Shown here in pieces: positions 1 through 7,951 of a stretch of DNA of 64,000 nucleotides. The position numbers were made by a program, and so were the translations under genes. Under the pieces are notes generated by a model, which was given only the letters and a program-made list of their open reading frames with translations, was not told where the DNA came from and did not search any database. Origin of the DNA: Sporolactobacillus nakayamae (GTDB taxonomy: Bacteria > Bacillota > Bacilli > Bacillales > Sporolactobacillaceae); contig NZ_FOOY01000020.1 in the NCBI RefSeq assembly GCF_900113325.1, forward strand, positions 1 through 64,000, written 5' to 3'. The first letter of the stretch is position 1. Each line of letters begins with the position of its first letter.

Positions 1-336
1 CACCATCACTGGCATGATTGTTCCTGTGGGAAATGCCTTCCCTCTTGTCGGGAACCCTTGTAAGACCTCCCCGGGTAAGAACGACCGCTTTCCTTCCATG
101 TGGCTGCTGCATATACTGTTTGAGATTCGGGCAGTATTGGACTTCACCTTGTTACGCAGGCTTATCCGTCTCTATTCAGCCTTAGTATGCAGTTCTTGTT
201 CATCAGCCCAGAAGTTTGCCTCCGGCTTCCTTCAGATTCCACCTCACGATGGACACCCTTGCCTTTGGCTAACAGTTCCTACTGCCAAGCCTGTAGCGGA
301 CTTTCACCGCCTAGCTGTCGTCCATGCCGGGCGCAC
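1..336 (-). mobile_element. Group II intron, 5' ribozyme region (runs off the left edge)
   Basis: Read on the minus strand, the segment begins GTGCGCCCGGCATGG at position 336, matching the GUGYG 5' end of bacterial group II introns, and continues with the GTGAAAGTCCGC block common near the 5' end of these ribozymes. The intron-encoded reverse transcriptase would lie beyond the left edge, so only domain I is visible. The 5' splice junction falls a few bases after the T-run of the adenosyltransferase terminator; insertion just behind terminator hairpins is typical of group IIC introns. Open frames on the plus strand here are antisense to the ribozyme and not genes. Confidence 0.8.
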
Positions 337-376
337 ATAAAAAAAGCTTTAAACTCCAGTCCGGAATTCAAAGCTT
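337..376 (-). terminator. Rho-independent terminator of the eut operon, 5' exon of the intron
   Basis: On the minus strand the arms AAGCTTTGAATTCC and GGAGTTTAAAGCTT pair around a short loop and are followed by a T-run. The hairpin overlaps the last codons and stop of the adenosyltransferase gene. It is also the sequence immediately upstream of the group II intron, so it probably acted as the insertion target. Confidence 0.75.
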
Positions 377-936
377 AGTTTCCAATTCACAGCCTCCTTA
401 TCGTCCTTTTTTATATCTTCAACTTTATTAATCACATTAGCATACCTGGCAGCTGCAAAAAGATAGTCGGATAGTCGATTGACATAAATGAGCACAGCAG
501 GATTGATTGACGATTCTTTTTGCAAGGCAACAATCTGCCGTTCCAGCCGGCGGGTAACCGTTCGTGCAAGATGCAAAACAGCAGCCATTTTACTGCCGCC
601 AGGAAGAATAAATTGCCTGATTTCCGGCGAACGGGCACTGTATAAATCAATTTTCCGCTCCAGCAACTGCACATGTTCCTCAGTAAAAATATAATCAGGA
701 TGATTTAGAGCAGTGGACAGATCATGACCGGCATCAAAGAGACATTGCTGAATTTCTTGCAGCTCAGGAACAAAAAATGAATCAAGATCATTGCAGCAAG
801 TGATTGAATAGCCGAGCCACGCATTCAGTTCATCCATCGTCCCATAGGCATCCACTTGCCGGTCAGCTTTTGAACCCCTGCTGCCGCCAACCAATTGCGT
901 CATCCCTTTATCGCCGGTATTCGTGTAGAGTTTGAT
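349..936 (-). CDS. ATP:cob(I)alamin adenosyltransferase, PduO type
   Basis: This enzyme transfers the 5'-deoxyadenosyl group of ATP to reduced cobalamin, supplying the cofactor of ethanolamine ammonia-lyase encoded just upstream. Family hallmarks are GMTQLVGG, YGTMDELNAWLG, a mid-protein RTVTRRLERQ segment and NRLSDYLF. The first ATG is at 903, but that start would cut off the conserved nucleotide-binding TNTGDKG, which is encoded in frame just upstream (KLYTNTGDKG). No ATG, GTG or TTG exists between that segment and the in-frame TGA that ends eutC. The most likely start is therefore ATC at 936, behind an AAGGA-type ribosome site, where relatives have ATG. It is the last gene of the eut operon. 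The family assignment is firm; the start codon is an inference. Confidence 0.85.
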   Translation of the reverse strand: MKLYTNTGDKGMTQLVGGSRGSKADRQVDAYGTMDELNAWLGYSITCCNDLDSFFVPELQEIQQCLFDAGHDLSTALNHPDYIFTEEHVQLLERKIDLYSARSPEIRQFILPGGSKMAAVLHLARTVTRRLERQIVALQKESSINPAVLIYVNRLSDYLFAAARYANVINKVEDIKKDDKEAVNWKLSFEFRTGV

Positions 937-963
937 CTCGGCCCATCCTTTCTCAATCTCGTT

Positions 964-1767
964 TCAATTGCGATTTTCTGCTGCTTTTAAATCGAGACCG
1001 GATTTTTTATAGTTCAACATTTTGTAGAGGAGCTCACTAATGTATGCGCCGGCCTCGACGGGGGGAATGCCTTGAGCATGGATGTTTGAAACCACCGTAC
1101 GTCTCATCTCCGGCATCCCCATGGTCGGCTTGTAAGCAATATACGCACTCATGGACTGCGCAGTGGCCAAGCCAGGTCGTTCGCCAATCAGCATACATAC
1201 GACATCCGCATTGGTGAGTTCGCCAACCTGATCCATCACGCCGACCCGGCAGTATTTCACAAAGATGTGCTGTGCACAGTCCAAGCCGTAATAATTCAAA
1301 CCTTGTTTGATCGACGGAATGATTTCCTTAATATTTGCCTCAATTGCGGCGGAGCTGAGCCCATCACCAATGACCAGCTGAATTTTAGGACGATTGGTAA
1401 TATGCCGCTTAATTTTTTCTTCATATTCCTTTGAAAATCGACGTCCCAAATCCGGGCGTGTCAGATATTCATCCTTCGAACAGCATTTGGTTTGGATGGC
1501 AATAAAACGCATTTCTTTTATTAAATCAGGACTCACATAGGAAAAAACAGAATCTTGGGCGGCCGCATGATCTGCTCTGAATCTTAAGATCGATTGCGTT
1601 TTATATCTGGGACCACAGCGCCAGAGACCAAGTCTTGCCGGCGTGAATGCCTTCATTTTCATGTACCCCTCCAAATAATGCGGATCCGGTACTAAAAGCT
1701 GTTCTCGCAAATTGATTTCTGAGATATCGCTGAATATCCCCCTCGACTGATTACTATCCTTTTCCAT
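964..1767 (-). CDS. eutC: Ethanolamine ammonia-lyase, small subunit
   Basis: EutC is the small subunit of adenosylcobalamin-dependent ethanolamine ammonia-lyase, which converts ethanolamine to acetaldehyde and ammonia in the cytosol. The 267 residues match the family's usual length. Visible hallmarks are [27 protein letters not shown], the cobalamin-side [14 protein letters not shown], and a C-terminal block with [14 protein letters not shown] and [14 protein letters not shown]. The gene follows eutB by about 40 bases, and its stop is in frame with, and about 28 bases upstream of, the adenosyltransferase start. The N-terminal region before NLREQLL is short and variable, as usual. There is no sign of decay. 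Confidence 0.96.
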   Translation of the reverse strand: MEKDSNQSRGIFSDISEINLREQLLVPDPHYLEGYMKMKAFTPARLGLWRCGPRYKTQSILRFRADHAAAQDSVFSYVSPDLIKEMRFIAIQTKCCSKDEYLTRPDLGRRFSKEYEEKIKRHITNRPKIQLVIGDGLSSAAIEANIKEIIPSIKQGLNYYGLDCAQHIFVKYCRVGVMDQVGELTNADVVCMLIGERPGLATAQSMSAYIAYKPTMGMPEMRRTVVSNIHAQGIPPVEAGAYISELLYKMLNYKKSGLDLKAAENRN

Positions 1768-1808
1768 AAGCTCATCTCCTCACATTCATTCAAAGTCATC
1801 ACTTAGAG

Positions 1809-3173
1809 TCATTCAAGAAAAATAGACGCATCGCCGGCGCGATCTGTTAATTGTCCGTTTTCTAAAATGCCGATTTTTTCCATCCATGTTTCAAATTCTC
1901 GAATCGGATGCAGATTGAATAATTCACGAATCGTTGCCGTCTCCTGGAATCCTGTTGATTGATAATTCAGCATCACATCATCGGCATGCGGGACCCCCAT
2001 GATATAATTGCATCCGGCCGAAGCAAGGAGAACGGTAAGATTTTCGGCATCGTTTTGATCCGCTTTCATATGGTTCGTGTAGCAAACATCGCAACCCATG
2101 GAAAGACCTGTCAGCTTACCCATAAAATGATCCTCCAGACCGGCACGAATGACTTGTTTTGCGTCATACAAGTACTCCGGACCAATAAAGCCCACAACCG
2201 TATTGACAAGAAAAGGATCAAATTCCCGGGCAAATCCGTAACATCTGGCCTCCATCGTCACTTGATCGGCTCCAAAATTTGCTTCAGAAGACAATTCGGA
2301 GCCTTGACCGGTTTCAAAATACATGACATTCGGTCCCCATGCTTGTCCCTGTTCGTTTGCGAGCTGTCTCGCCTCTGCGATCAGGCTATGATTAATACCG
2401 AATGCAGTATTGGCTTTTTCAGACCCTGCGATTGATTGAAAGATCAAACCGGCTGGAGCTCCTTGTCTGACCGCTTCCATTTGCGTGGTAATATGGGCGA
2501 GCACAGAGGTCTGCGTCGGAATCTCCCATTTGCTTCGAAATTCTTCAAATTTATTTAAAATGTTCCGTACACTTTCTACCGAGTCATTGACGGGATTAAG
2601 ACCGATCACTGCGTCGCCGGATCCCATACTCAGTCCCTCCATCACCGAAGCCATAATTCCATTGATGTCGTCAGTCGGATGGTTGGGTTGGAGCCGTGAA
2701 GAAAAAGTTCCGGCGCGACCGATCGTTGTATTTGCAGTTTTTTCAATATCTATCTTTTTCGCAGCATAAATTAAATCCATATTCGTCATCAGCTTACAGA
2801 CAGCTGCAACCATCTCAGCAGTCAACCCTCTTGACAGACGTTTGATTTTGATATCCGTTGCGGCGTAAGAGAGCAGCCACTCGCGCAGCTCTTCAACCGT
2901 CCAATTCTTAATTGATTGAAAGATTCGCGTATTCACACCATCAATAATTGTCCGTGTAACTTCGTCTTCATCATAGGGGACAACTGGGTTATTATATAGA
3001 TCATTGAGTGTGAGCTGGGCAAGAACGATTTTCGCTGCAACACGTTCTTGTGCGCTCTGAGCAGCGACACCGGCCAGCTGATCACCGGATTTAACTTCAT
3101 TTGCTTTTGCTAAAACCTCTTTAATCGAATCGAACGTATACAGCTGCCCCGCCAACATTGTCTTCAAACTCAT
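1809..3173 (-). CDS. eutB: Ethanolamine ammonia-lyase, large subunit
   Basis: EutB is the catalytic TIM-barrel subunit of ethanolamine ammonia-lyase; it binds substrate and, with EutC, the base-on adenosylcobalamin cofactor. At 454 residues it has the full family length and is colinear with the family throughout. It starts with LAGQLYTFDSIKEVLAKANE, has the central GSGDAVIGLNPVNDS and EARCYGFAREFDPF, and ends with the substrate-pocket region CDVCYTNHMKADQND and a conserved INYxxTGFQETATIR-like stretch. A good GGAGG-type ribosome site lies a few bases upstream, and eutA ends 17 bases before it, so the two are one transcript. No microcompartment targeting gene accompanies it. Confidence 0.97.
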   Translation of the reverse strand: MSLKTMLAGQLYTFDSIKEVLAKANEVKSGDQLAGVAAQSAQERVAAKIVLAQLTLNDLYNNPVVPYDEDEVTRTIIDGVNTRIFQSIKNWTVEELREWLLSYAATDIKIKRLSRGLTAEMVAAVCKLMTNMDLIYAAKKIDIEKTANTTIGRAGTFSSRLQPNHPTDDINGIMASVMEGLSMGSGDAVIGLNPVNDSVESVRNILNKFEEFRSKWEIPTQTSVLAHITTQMEAVRQGAPAGLIFQSIAGSEKANTAFGINHSLIAEARQLANEQGQAWGPNVMYFETGQGSELSSEANFGADQVTMEARCYGFAREFDPFLVNTVVGFIGPEYLYDAKQVIRAGLEDHFMGKLTGLSMGCDVCYTNHMKADQNDAENLTVLLASAGCNYIMGVPHADDVMLNYQSTGFQETATIRELFNLHPIREFETWMEKIGILENGQLTDRAGDASIFLE

Positions 3174-3190
3174 GAAACGGTCCCTCCTAG

Positions 3191-4630
3191 TTAATTGAAT
3201 AAAAGCGTTTTGACACTGACTGGCAAAACGGTCGTACCGGGAACCGGTGCACCAATATCCACATAGTCGCCATGGTTAGCCTTGATTTTATCAATACAAA
3301 TATATGGATACCCTGGCGGCAGATCGTGGGCTAATTGATGCCCCAACGCCTTGGCAATATCATCTTCCGTAATGACAATCAATGGCAGATGATGCGCGAG
3401 TAATTCATGAGCACCGGATACAATTTGTCTCGCACAGTGCTGCAGCTGATGGAAGGTCGGACTTTTTAATCCAGTGATATAAATGGCAACATTCGAGCGT
3501 TCTCCATCGGTATGAAAGATATCCATCCGATTTTTTAATTGATCAGTAAACTCAGGAGCGTTGGGATCCTGCTTCTCGATCGTTAATTTTATAATCGGCA
3601 AATTTCGAACGGGAAGCGCATCTTTTGTGTAGGAAATCGTACTTCCGCTAACCGTGATTGAATAGGCACCTGCTCCGATTACAGTCGCTCGAATCGTTTC
3701 CTGCGCAGGTAGCACATCTTTGTATTGTTCTATTTTTGAATGGCGCAACCGAGATCCCAGCAGTAAACCGATATCTCCATACGCAAATGGCTGCGCGTCA
3801 TCAGCGTGTCGCATACACTCCGCCACACCGCCAGAGAATGAAACAGATCGAATCTGACCGGCATCAAGTTGAGTGAAATGATGGTTTGTAATGAATAGAT
3901 CGAAAAAGTCGCTTTTCTCACCTATCCCTATACTGTTTTCCAATACTTGGACAAGGACATCAATAATTGGATTGAGCCCTTCTGCTGATTTCAGAACAGT
4001 CCCTTCACTAAGATCGAGATTTAATTGATGAACAAGCTGCTGAATTTTCGGTGCAAGATAGCTGATTTGCAGTGTCTCGGGATCAACTTTAATTAATCGT
4101 CCGCCAATATCAAAGCAGGCGGTGTCAAGAACCTGATCACCGTCCAGAGCAGCAAGATTGGTGGTTCCGCCGCCAATATCCAAGTTGATGATCGGGACTT
4201 TTCGATCAAATGAATAGTTTCCCGCTCCTGATCCTTTAGCCGCTAGAATCCCTTCCAAGTCCGGTCCGGCGGTCGCCACCACAAAATCGCCGGCGTCTTG
4301 ACTGAGCGTCTCTATCACGCGATCCGCATTTTCTTTTCTGGCAGTCTCACCCGTGATAATGACCGCGCCTACTCCAATGGATTGCTTACTGATCCCCGCC
4401 TTCATATACTGTTTGCGGACAAATTGTGCAATGCCGTTGTAATCAATTTGGTAACCGCGCAAAAGCGGAGTAAAGATGATGTCACTTTGATAAATAATCT
4501 CTTTCTTCGAGATGACGATATCGGGTACCGAAAAGAGAGATGCTTTATTTTGGATGGTTAATCTAGAAATAATTAATTGTGTCGTGGATGTCCCAATATC
4601 GATACCAACACTCAAAACAGCTCGTTCCAA
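3191..4630 (-). CDS. eutA: Ethanolamine ammonia-lyase reactivating factor
   Basis: EutA is an actin-fold ATPase chaperone that removes damaged cobalamin from inactivated ethanolamine ammonia-lyase. The protein (479 residues) opens with the phosphate-1 motif VGIDIGTSTTQLI and has a second nucleotide-binding loop NLDIGGGTTNLAALDGD near residue 155, then SFSGGVAECM. The start is TTG at 4630, preceded by GGGAGAAGGAT. It is the first gene of the minus-strand operon eutA-eutB-eutC-adenosyltransferase and is divergent from the permease gene. The presence of a reactivator shows that the lyase is meant to work on exchanged cobalamin, in keeping with the B12 uptake operon 5 kb away. Confidence 0.95.
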   Translation of the reverse strand: MERAVLSVGIDIGTSTTQLIISRLTIQNKASLFSVPDIVISKKEIIYQSDIIFTPLLRGYQIDYNGIAQFVRKQYMKAGISKQSIGVGAVIITGETARKENADRVIETLSQDAGDFVVATAGPDLEGILAAKGSGAGNYSFDRKVPIINLDIGGGTTNLAALDGDQVLDTACFDIGGRLIKVDPETLQISYLAPKIQQLVHQLNLDLSEGTVLKSAEGLNPIIDVLVQVLENSIGIGEKSDFFDLFITNHHFTQLDAGQIRSVSFSGGVAECMRHADDAQPFAYGDIGLLLGSRLRHSKIEQYKDVLPAQETIRATVIGAGAYSITVSGSTISYTKDALPVRNLPIIKLTIEKQDPNAPEFTDQLKNRMDIFHTDGERSNVAIYITGLKSPTFHQLQHCARQIVSGAHELLAHHLPLIVITEDDIAKALGHQLAHDLPPGYPYICIDKIKANHGDYVDIGAPVPGTTVLPVSVKTLLFN

Positions 4631-4973
4631 TGCTTGATCATCCTTCTCCCGGTTTCTGAATAAATAGGTTGCAGAAAGATTAAGATGTGCTATGATTTAA
4701 TACATGTTAGGATTTCTCACTTTTAATGTTCATTTTAACTCTTTTATCTGCTATTGGAACAAATATTAATGATTTTTTTGAAATCAATGTAAGGTGATGC
4801 GACAAGAAAACGACTATCGATGCTCATCTCAGCTTTTCTTCTCCGACTTAATCAGTGAAGGATTTCATCTAAGAAATAATTCCACATTTAAAATTCGGAA
4901 TTTTTCGTATTTTTTCGGTGTTTCTTTGTACTGCAGTGTCATGATTCATTTCATAATAAAGGAGATCATTTTT
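4631..4973 (+). promoter_or_regulatory. Divergent promoter region between eutA and the permease
   Basis: This gap of about 340 bases separates eutA (minus) from the permease (plus). A plausible sigma-A promoter for the permease is TTGCAG at 4669 and TATGAT at 4691, with 16 bases between them. An open frame in phase with the permease reaches back to 4794, but it lacks a ribosome site and its residues do not look like a transporter. No cobalamin riboswitch and no EutV-type antiterminator hairpins could be seen, so ethanolamine or B12 control of eut is not evident from sequence. Confidence 0.4.
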
Positions 4974-6590
4974 ATGTTGTTACTTGGAATTGTGGTTAAC
5001 CTACTCCTGCTCATTGTCATGTTCGCCATTATACTTAAAGCGAACCGATCCATCGTCAGCGCTCGATCAAAGAACGCTCCATCAGAAGACCTGAAATCAT
5101 TCGGCTATAAACAAGAATTATTGCGTGATATGGGCGGTTTTTCAAACTTCGCCGTCTCCTTTTCGATCATTTCTATTCTAACCGGTGCGGTCACACTATA
5201 TGGCTATGGATTCAATCAAGGCGGACCCGCGATCATGGGTGTCGGTTGGCCGCTGGTCACCCTTTTCGTTCTGTTCATTGCTGCAGCGATGGCGGAACTG
5301 ACCTCATCCATTCCAACTTCAGGAGCGATTTATCATTGGGCTTCCATCCTTGGTGGCCCGAGATGGGGCTGGTTCACCGGATGGCTGAACATTATTGGTC
5401 AGGTAACGATTGTCGCAGGCATTGATTTCGGCTGTGCAGGTTTTGCTTCAGCGCTGCTTTTCGGTAATCCGACCCATGTTCAGACGCTGATCACTTATGC
5501 TGTAATCTTAGCGATGCATGCAACGTTTAACCACATCGGGATCAACGTTGTTTCCAAATTAAATTCATTTTCAGCCATTTATCATATTATCGGCGTGTTT
5601 ATCATCATTGGTGTACTCACCGCATTTGGTCCGCACCACAATGTCGGCTATCTGTTCAATGCTGGTTTTTCAACGGTAACTAGCGGAAGCACCCCTTATT
5701 GGTTTGCATTCCTCGTTGGACTTCTGCAAGCACAATGGACGCTCACCGGCTACGATGCATCGGCCCATACCAGTGAGGAAACGATTGATCCGAAAGTCAG
5801 AGCACCCTGGGGCGTTTATCTCTCCGTAGCCATTTCTGGAATTTTTGGCTTTATTCTCCTTGCCATTGTTACGATGTCCATTAAAGACCCGTCTGCTGTT
5901 GCTCAGGCCGGCAATAATGCGTTTATCGTCGCGATTCAGCAAGCTGTCGGCGGTTGGTTCGGTCAAGCGATGCTTTGGATGATCACGATTGCAATGTGGT
6001 TCTGCGGTCTTTCCTCAATCACTTCCTCGTCACGTATGATTTTTGCATTCAGCCGTGATAAAGGATTGCCGTTTTCTCACATCTGGGCTCATGTTTCTAA
6101 AAAGTTCTATACACCGAACAATGCAATCTGGCTCGTTGCCTGCATCGCTTTCATCTCTGCAATCTTCAATAATGTTTACGCTGTAATTACTTCATTAAGT
6201 GTAATTGGTCTCTACGGTTCCTATTTTATTCCCATCTTTCTTAAACTCCGGGCAAAAATCAAAGGCGCTTGGACCACGAAAGACGACGGACCGTGGAACC
6301 TAAAAAGTTGGAGCAACCCAGTGAGCGTGATTGCCTGTATCTGGATTGTTTTTCTCATCGTCTTAATGACCATATCCCCAAGTGATGTGGCCATCACAAA
6401 CACCTACACACTGCACTATGCAACAGGAAAAATCTTTATTTCCGTGCTTATCCTTCTGACCATTTACTTTTTCGCCTATGCAAAAAATCATTTTGAAGGA
6501 CCCCATCTCGGTTCCTATGCGGAAATCAGCGAGCGGCTCCGAAAAAAAGAAAACCCTGCTGTTTTCTCTAGAGATACGGTACAACATTAA
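4974..6590 (+). CDS. APC-superfamily permease, probable ethanolamine importer
   Basis: This integral membrane transporter has about twelve hydrophobic segments and resembles the amino acid/choline transporter branch of the APC superfamily. Characteristic stretches are the first-helix FAVSFSIISILTGAVTLYGY, then AELTSSIPTSGAIYHWAS, and the central TLTGYDASAHTSEET followed by ARAPWG-like VRAPWGVYLSV. The start chosen is ATG 4974, directly behind ATAAAGGAGATC; this adds one extra N-terminal helix before the canonical fold. Its position, divergent from eutABC and in no other operon, makes ethanolamine the likely substrate, but choline, GABA or another amine is possible from the family alone. It ends in a strong bidirectional terminator. 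Confidence 0.85.
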   Translation: MLLLGIVVNLLLLIVMFAIILKANRSIVSARSKNAPSEDLKSFGYKQELLRDMGGFSNFAVSFSIISILTGAVTLYGYGFNQGGPAIMGVGWPLVTLFVLFIAAAMAELTSSIPTSGAIYHWASILGGPRWGWFTGWLNIIGQVTIVAGIDFGCAGFASALLFGNPTHVQTLITYAVILAMHATFNHIGINVVSKLNSFSAIYHIIGVFIIIGVLTAFGPHHNVGYLFNAGFSTVTSGSTPYWFAFLVGLLQAQWTLTGYDASAHTSEETIDPKVRAPWGVYLSVAISGIFGFILLAIVTMSIKDPSAVAQAGNNAFIVAIQQAVGGWFGQAMLWMITIAMWFCGLSSITSSSRMIFAFSRDKGLPFSHIWAHVSKKFYTPNNAIWLVACIAFISAIFNNVYAVITSLSVIGLYGSYFIPIFLKLRAKIKGAWTTKDDGPWNLKSWSNPVSVIACIWIVFLIVLMTISPSDVAITNTYTLHYATGKIFISVLILLTIYFFAYAKNHFEGPHLGSYAEISERLRKKENPAVFSRDTVQH

Positions 6591-6608
6591 AGTTCACGTA
6601 ACGTGAAC
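6591..6608. repeat. Palindrome after the permease gene
   Basis: GTTCACGTAACGTGAAC forms eight-base arms around one central base right after the permease stop. The same GTGAAC/GTTCAC arms reappear inside the terminator loop about 25 bases further on. It could be an RNA hairpin or a regulator site; nothing else supports a role. Confidence 0.4.
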
Positions 6609-6616
6609 GAACAAAT

Positions 6617-6661
6617 AAAAAGTCATTCTGCGTGAACATCGTTCACCAGAATGACTTTTTT
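6617..6661. terminator. Bidirectional terminator between the permease and ECF S-component genes
   Basis: A long perfect stem, AAAGTCATTCTG paired with CAGAATGACTTT, contains a second inner hairpin (GTGAAC-ATC-GTTCAC). A-run and T-run flank it on both sides, so it can terminate both convergent genes. Confidence 0.85.
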
Positions 6662-6675
6662 GTTGAAAATCTAGA

Positions 6676-7182
6676 TTAGATCTTCAATTTTTTCTTTTCC
6701 GCTTCCAGCAGTCGAATTAAGACCGGGGACAAAACCAGATAGAACAAAAAGTTGCCGACTGCATGATACGTATCAAAAGGCAGCCCCATCAGCCAATAGG
6801 CAATGAAACTAGGCACGCCGCCGATTAAGACGTTCAGTGAGACCAAAAAGCCAAATAAATAGCCGCAAAATCCGGCATACACAGCCATGATCAGCATCGG
6901 AACTTTTTTGTGGACGTGGGATAAAAACCCTGATGCTAAACCAATCACACCCCAGGCAAGAATCTGCATAACCGTGAAGAAACCAATGCCCAAGACCAAA
7001 TCAGAGCCAATTGCCGTAAGAAGAGCTAAAGTAAGACCAAAGCGAGCGCCAAAAACTAGGCCGGTAATAATAATAATGACTGTTGACGGTTGTACATTGG
7101 GAATGGCCGTCATATAAATTCTGCCGACAATACTTAGGGCAGCGAGCAGAGAAATCAATGCGATTTTTCTTGTTAACAACAT
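6676..7182 (-). CDS. ECF transporter substrate-binding (S) component, probable B12/corrinoid
   Basis: This small, very hydrophobic protein of 168 residues has about six membrane helices and looks like an S component of an energy-coupling-factor vitamin importer. Features are the N-terminal RKIALISLLAALSIVGR, the glycine-rich VFGARFGLTLALLTAIGSDL and the QILAWGVIGLASGFLS helix. The ATPases and T component are not in the window, as expected for group II ECF systems that share one energising module. It is the third gene of an operon led by a cobalamin riboswitch, so cobalamin or a precursor is the likely substrate; this specificity is inferred from context. It starts 8 bases after the DUF4430 gene. 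Confidence 0.8.
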   Translation of the reverse strand: MLLTRKIALISLLAALSIVGRIYMTAIPNVQPSTVIIIITGLVFGARFGLTLALLTAIGSDLVLGIGFFTVMQILAWGVIGLASGFLSHVHKKVPMLIMAVYAGFCGYLFGFLVSLNVLIGGVPSFIAYWLMGLPFDTYHAVGNFLFYLVLSPVLIRLLEAEKKKLKI

Positions 7183-7189
7183 GATCTCT

Positions 7190-7951
7190 TCACTCCCTGT
7201 AAATCCATTTCACAAGATCACCGGCATGCAGTTTAAAAATACCTGCCGACACATTCGGTTCTTTGCCATTCACCTCATAAGTCCATCCACTCTGAGCCGA
7301 TTGATCACCGGCACGTTGACCATCGATACTCTTAACATACGCAGTGGGACCAAAGCCTGAATAATCGAGTTCGATATGGTTATCGTCCATCAGCTGCTTT
7401 AAGGCATCAAATGCCGTCATCCCATCTTTAAAAACAACTTGACCGGAATGACTACGGTGATCATAGCCATTGACTGCTACCGTGACCATTTTCTGCTGGT
7501 CGTTTTCCGAATGACTCGGCGTACTCGATGCATCAAGGGAACGCGAATCAGAAGCGTTAGTATTTTTCTGCTCAGATCCCGCGGTAGACTCTGTTGCCGC
7601 TATCGCTGCTTTTGACTCCGATCCAGCATTTGAATCACCTTCAAGATCAGATCCATCTTTGGAAACAGACTGCGCGGCGTTAATTGAATCGATTGCAGCA
7701 TTCACTGATGAAGTGCTGTCTGTACCGCTTTTGGAATTCTTTTCTCTCGAATTCTTATGTTTCGTATCGTTCGTAGGTTGAGCTGGCTTCTGTGCAGTTT
7801 GATCTGCTTGCGCCGCGCCATCAGCTTTTTTTACATGAGTAACCGTTACGGTTTGGGTTTGAAAACCACCAGCAATGAATGCAGTGCCAAATATGATCAA
7901 ACCAATCGAGACGATCAGTACGATGATTTTATTAAATTTCACGACGAACAC
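7190..7951 (-). CDS. Membrane-anchored DUF4430 (transcobalamin C-domain-like) protein
   Basis: The 253-residue protein has an N-terminal membrane anchor (about residues 8-28), a Ser/Ala/Lys-rich disordered linker (about 35-150) and a C-terminal beta domain (about 155-253). The last carries the DUF4430 signature: GMTAFDALKQLMDD, SGWTYEVNGKEPNVSAG and a terminal GDLVKWIYRE. DUF4430 is the bacterial form of the small beta domain that closes over cobalamin in intrinsic factor and transcobalamin. The linker would hold this domain outside the membrane. It overlaps the toroid gene by 20 bases, pointing to coupled translation and a partnership. B12 binding is inferred from fold, riboswitch and neighbours. 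Confidence 0.82.
   Translation of the reverse strand: MFVVKFNKIIVLIVSIGLIIFGTAFIAGGFQTQTVTVTHVKKADGAAQADQTAQKPAQPTNDTKHKNSREKNSKSGTDSTSSVNAAIDSINAAQSVSKDGSDLEGDSNAGSESKAAIAATESTAGSEQKNTNASDSRSLDASSTPSHSENDQQKMVTVAVNGYDHRSHSGQVVFKDGMTAFDALKQLMDDNHIELDYSGFGPTAYVKSIDGQRAGDQSAQSGWTYEVNGKEPNVSAGIFKLHAGDLVKWIYRE

Noticed and set aside
14-340. Plus-strand open frame at the left edge that resembles frequently annotated 'hypothetical proteins'
   Set aside because: It is antisense to the conserved 5' region of a group II intron; such frames are a common annotation artefact.
4700-4760. A GTGAGAAATCCT stretch upstream of eutA resembling a cobalamin riboswitch block
   Set aside because: The other riboswitch blocks (CCCGCCACTG, AAGCCAGG) are missing around it.
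4794-4973. N-terminal extension of the permease frame
   Set aside because: No ribosome site and non-transporter composition, whereas ATG 4974 has AAAGGAG at ideal distance.
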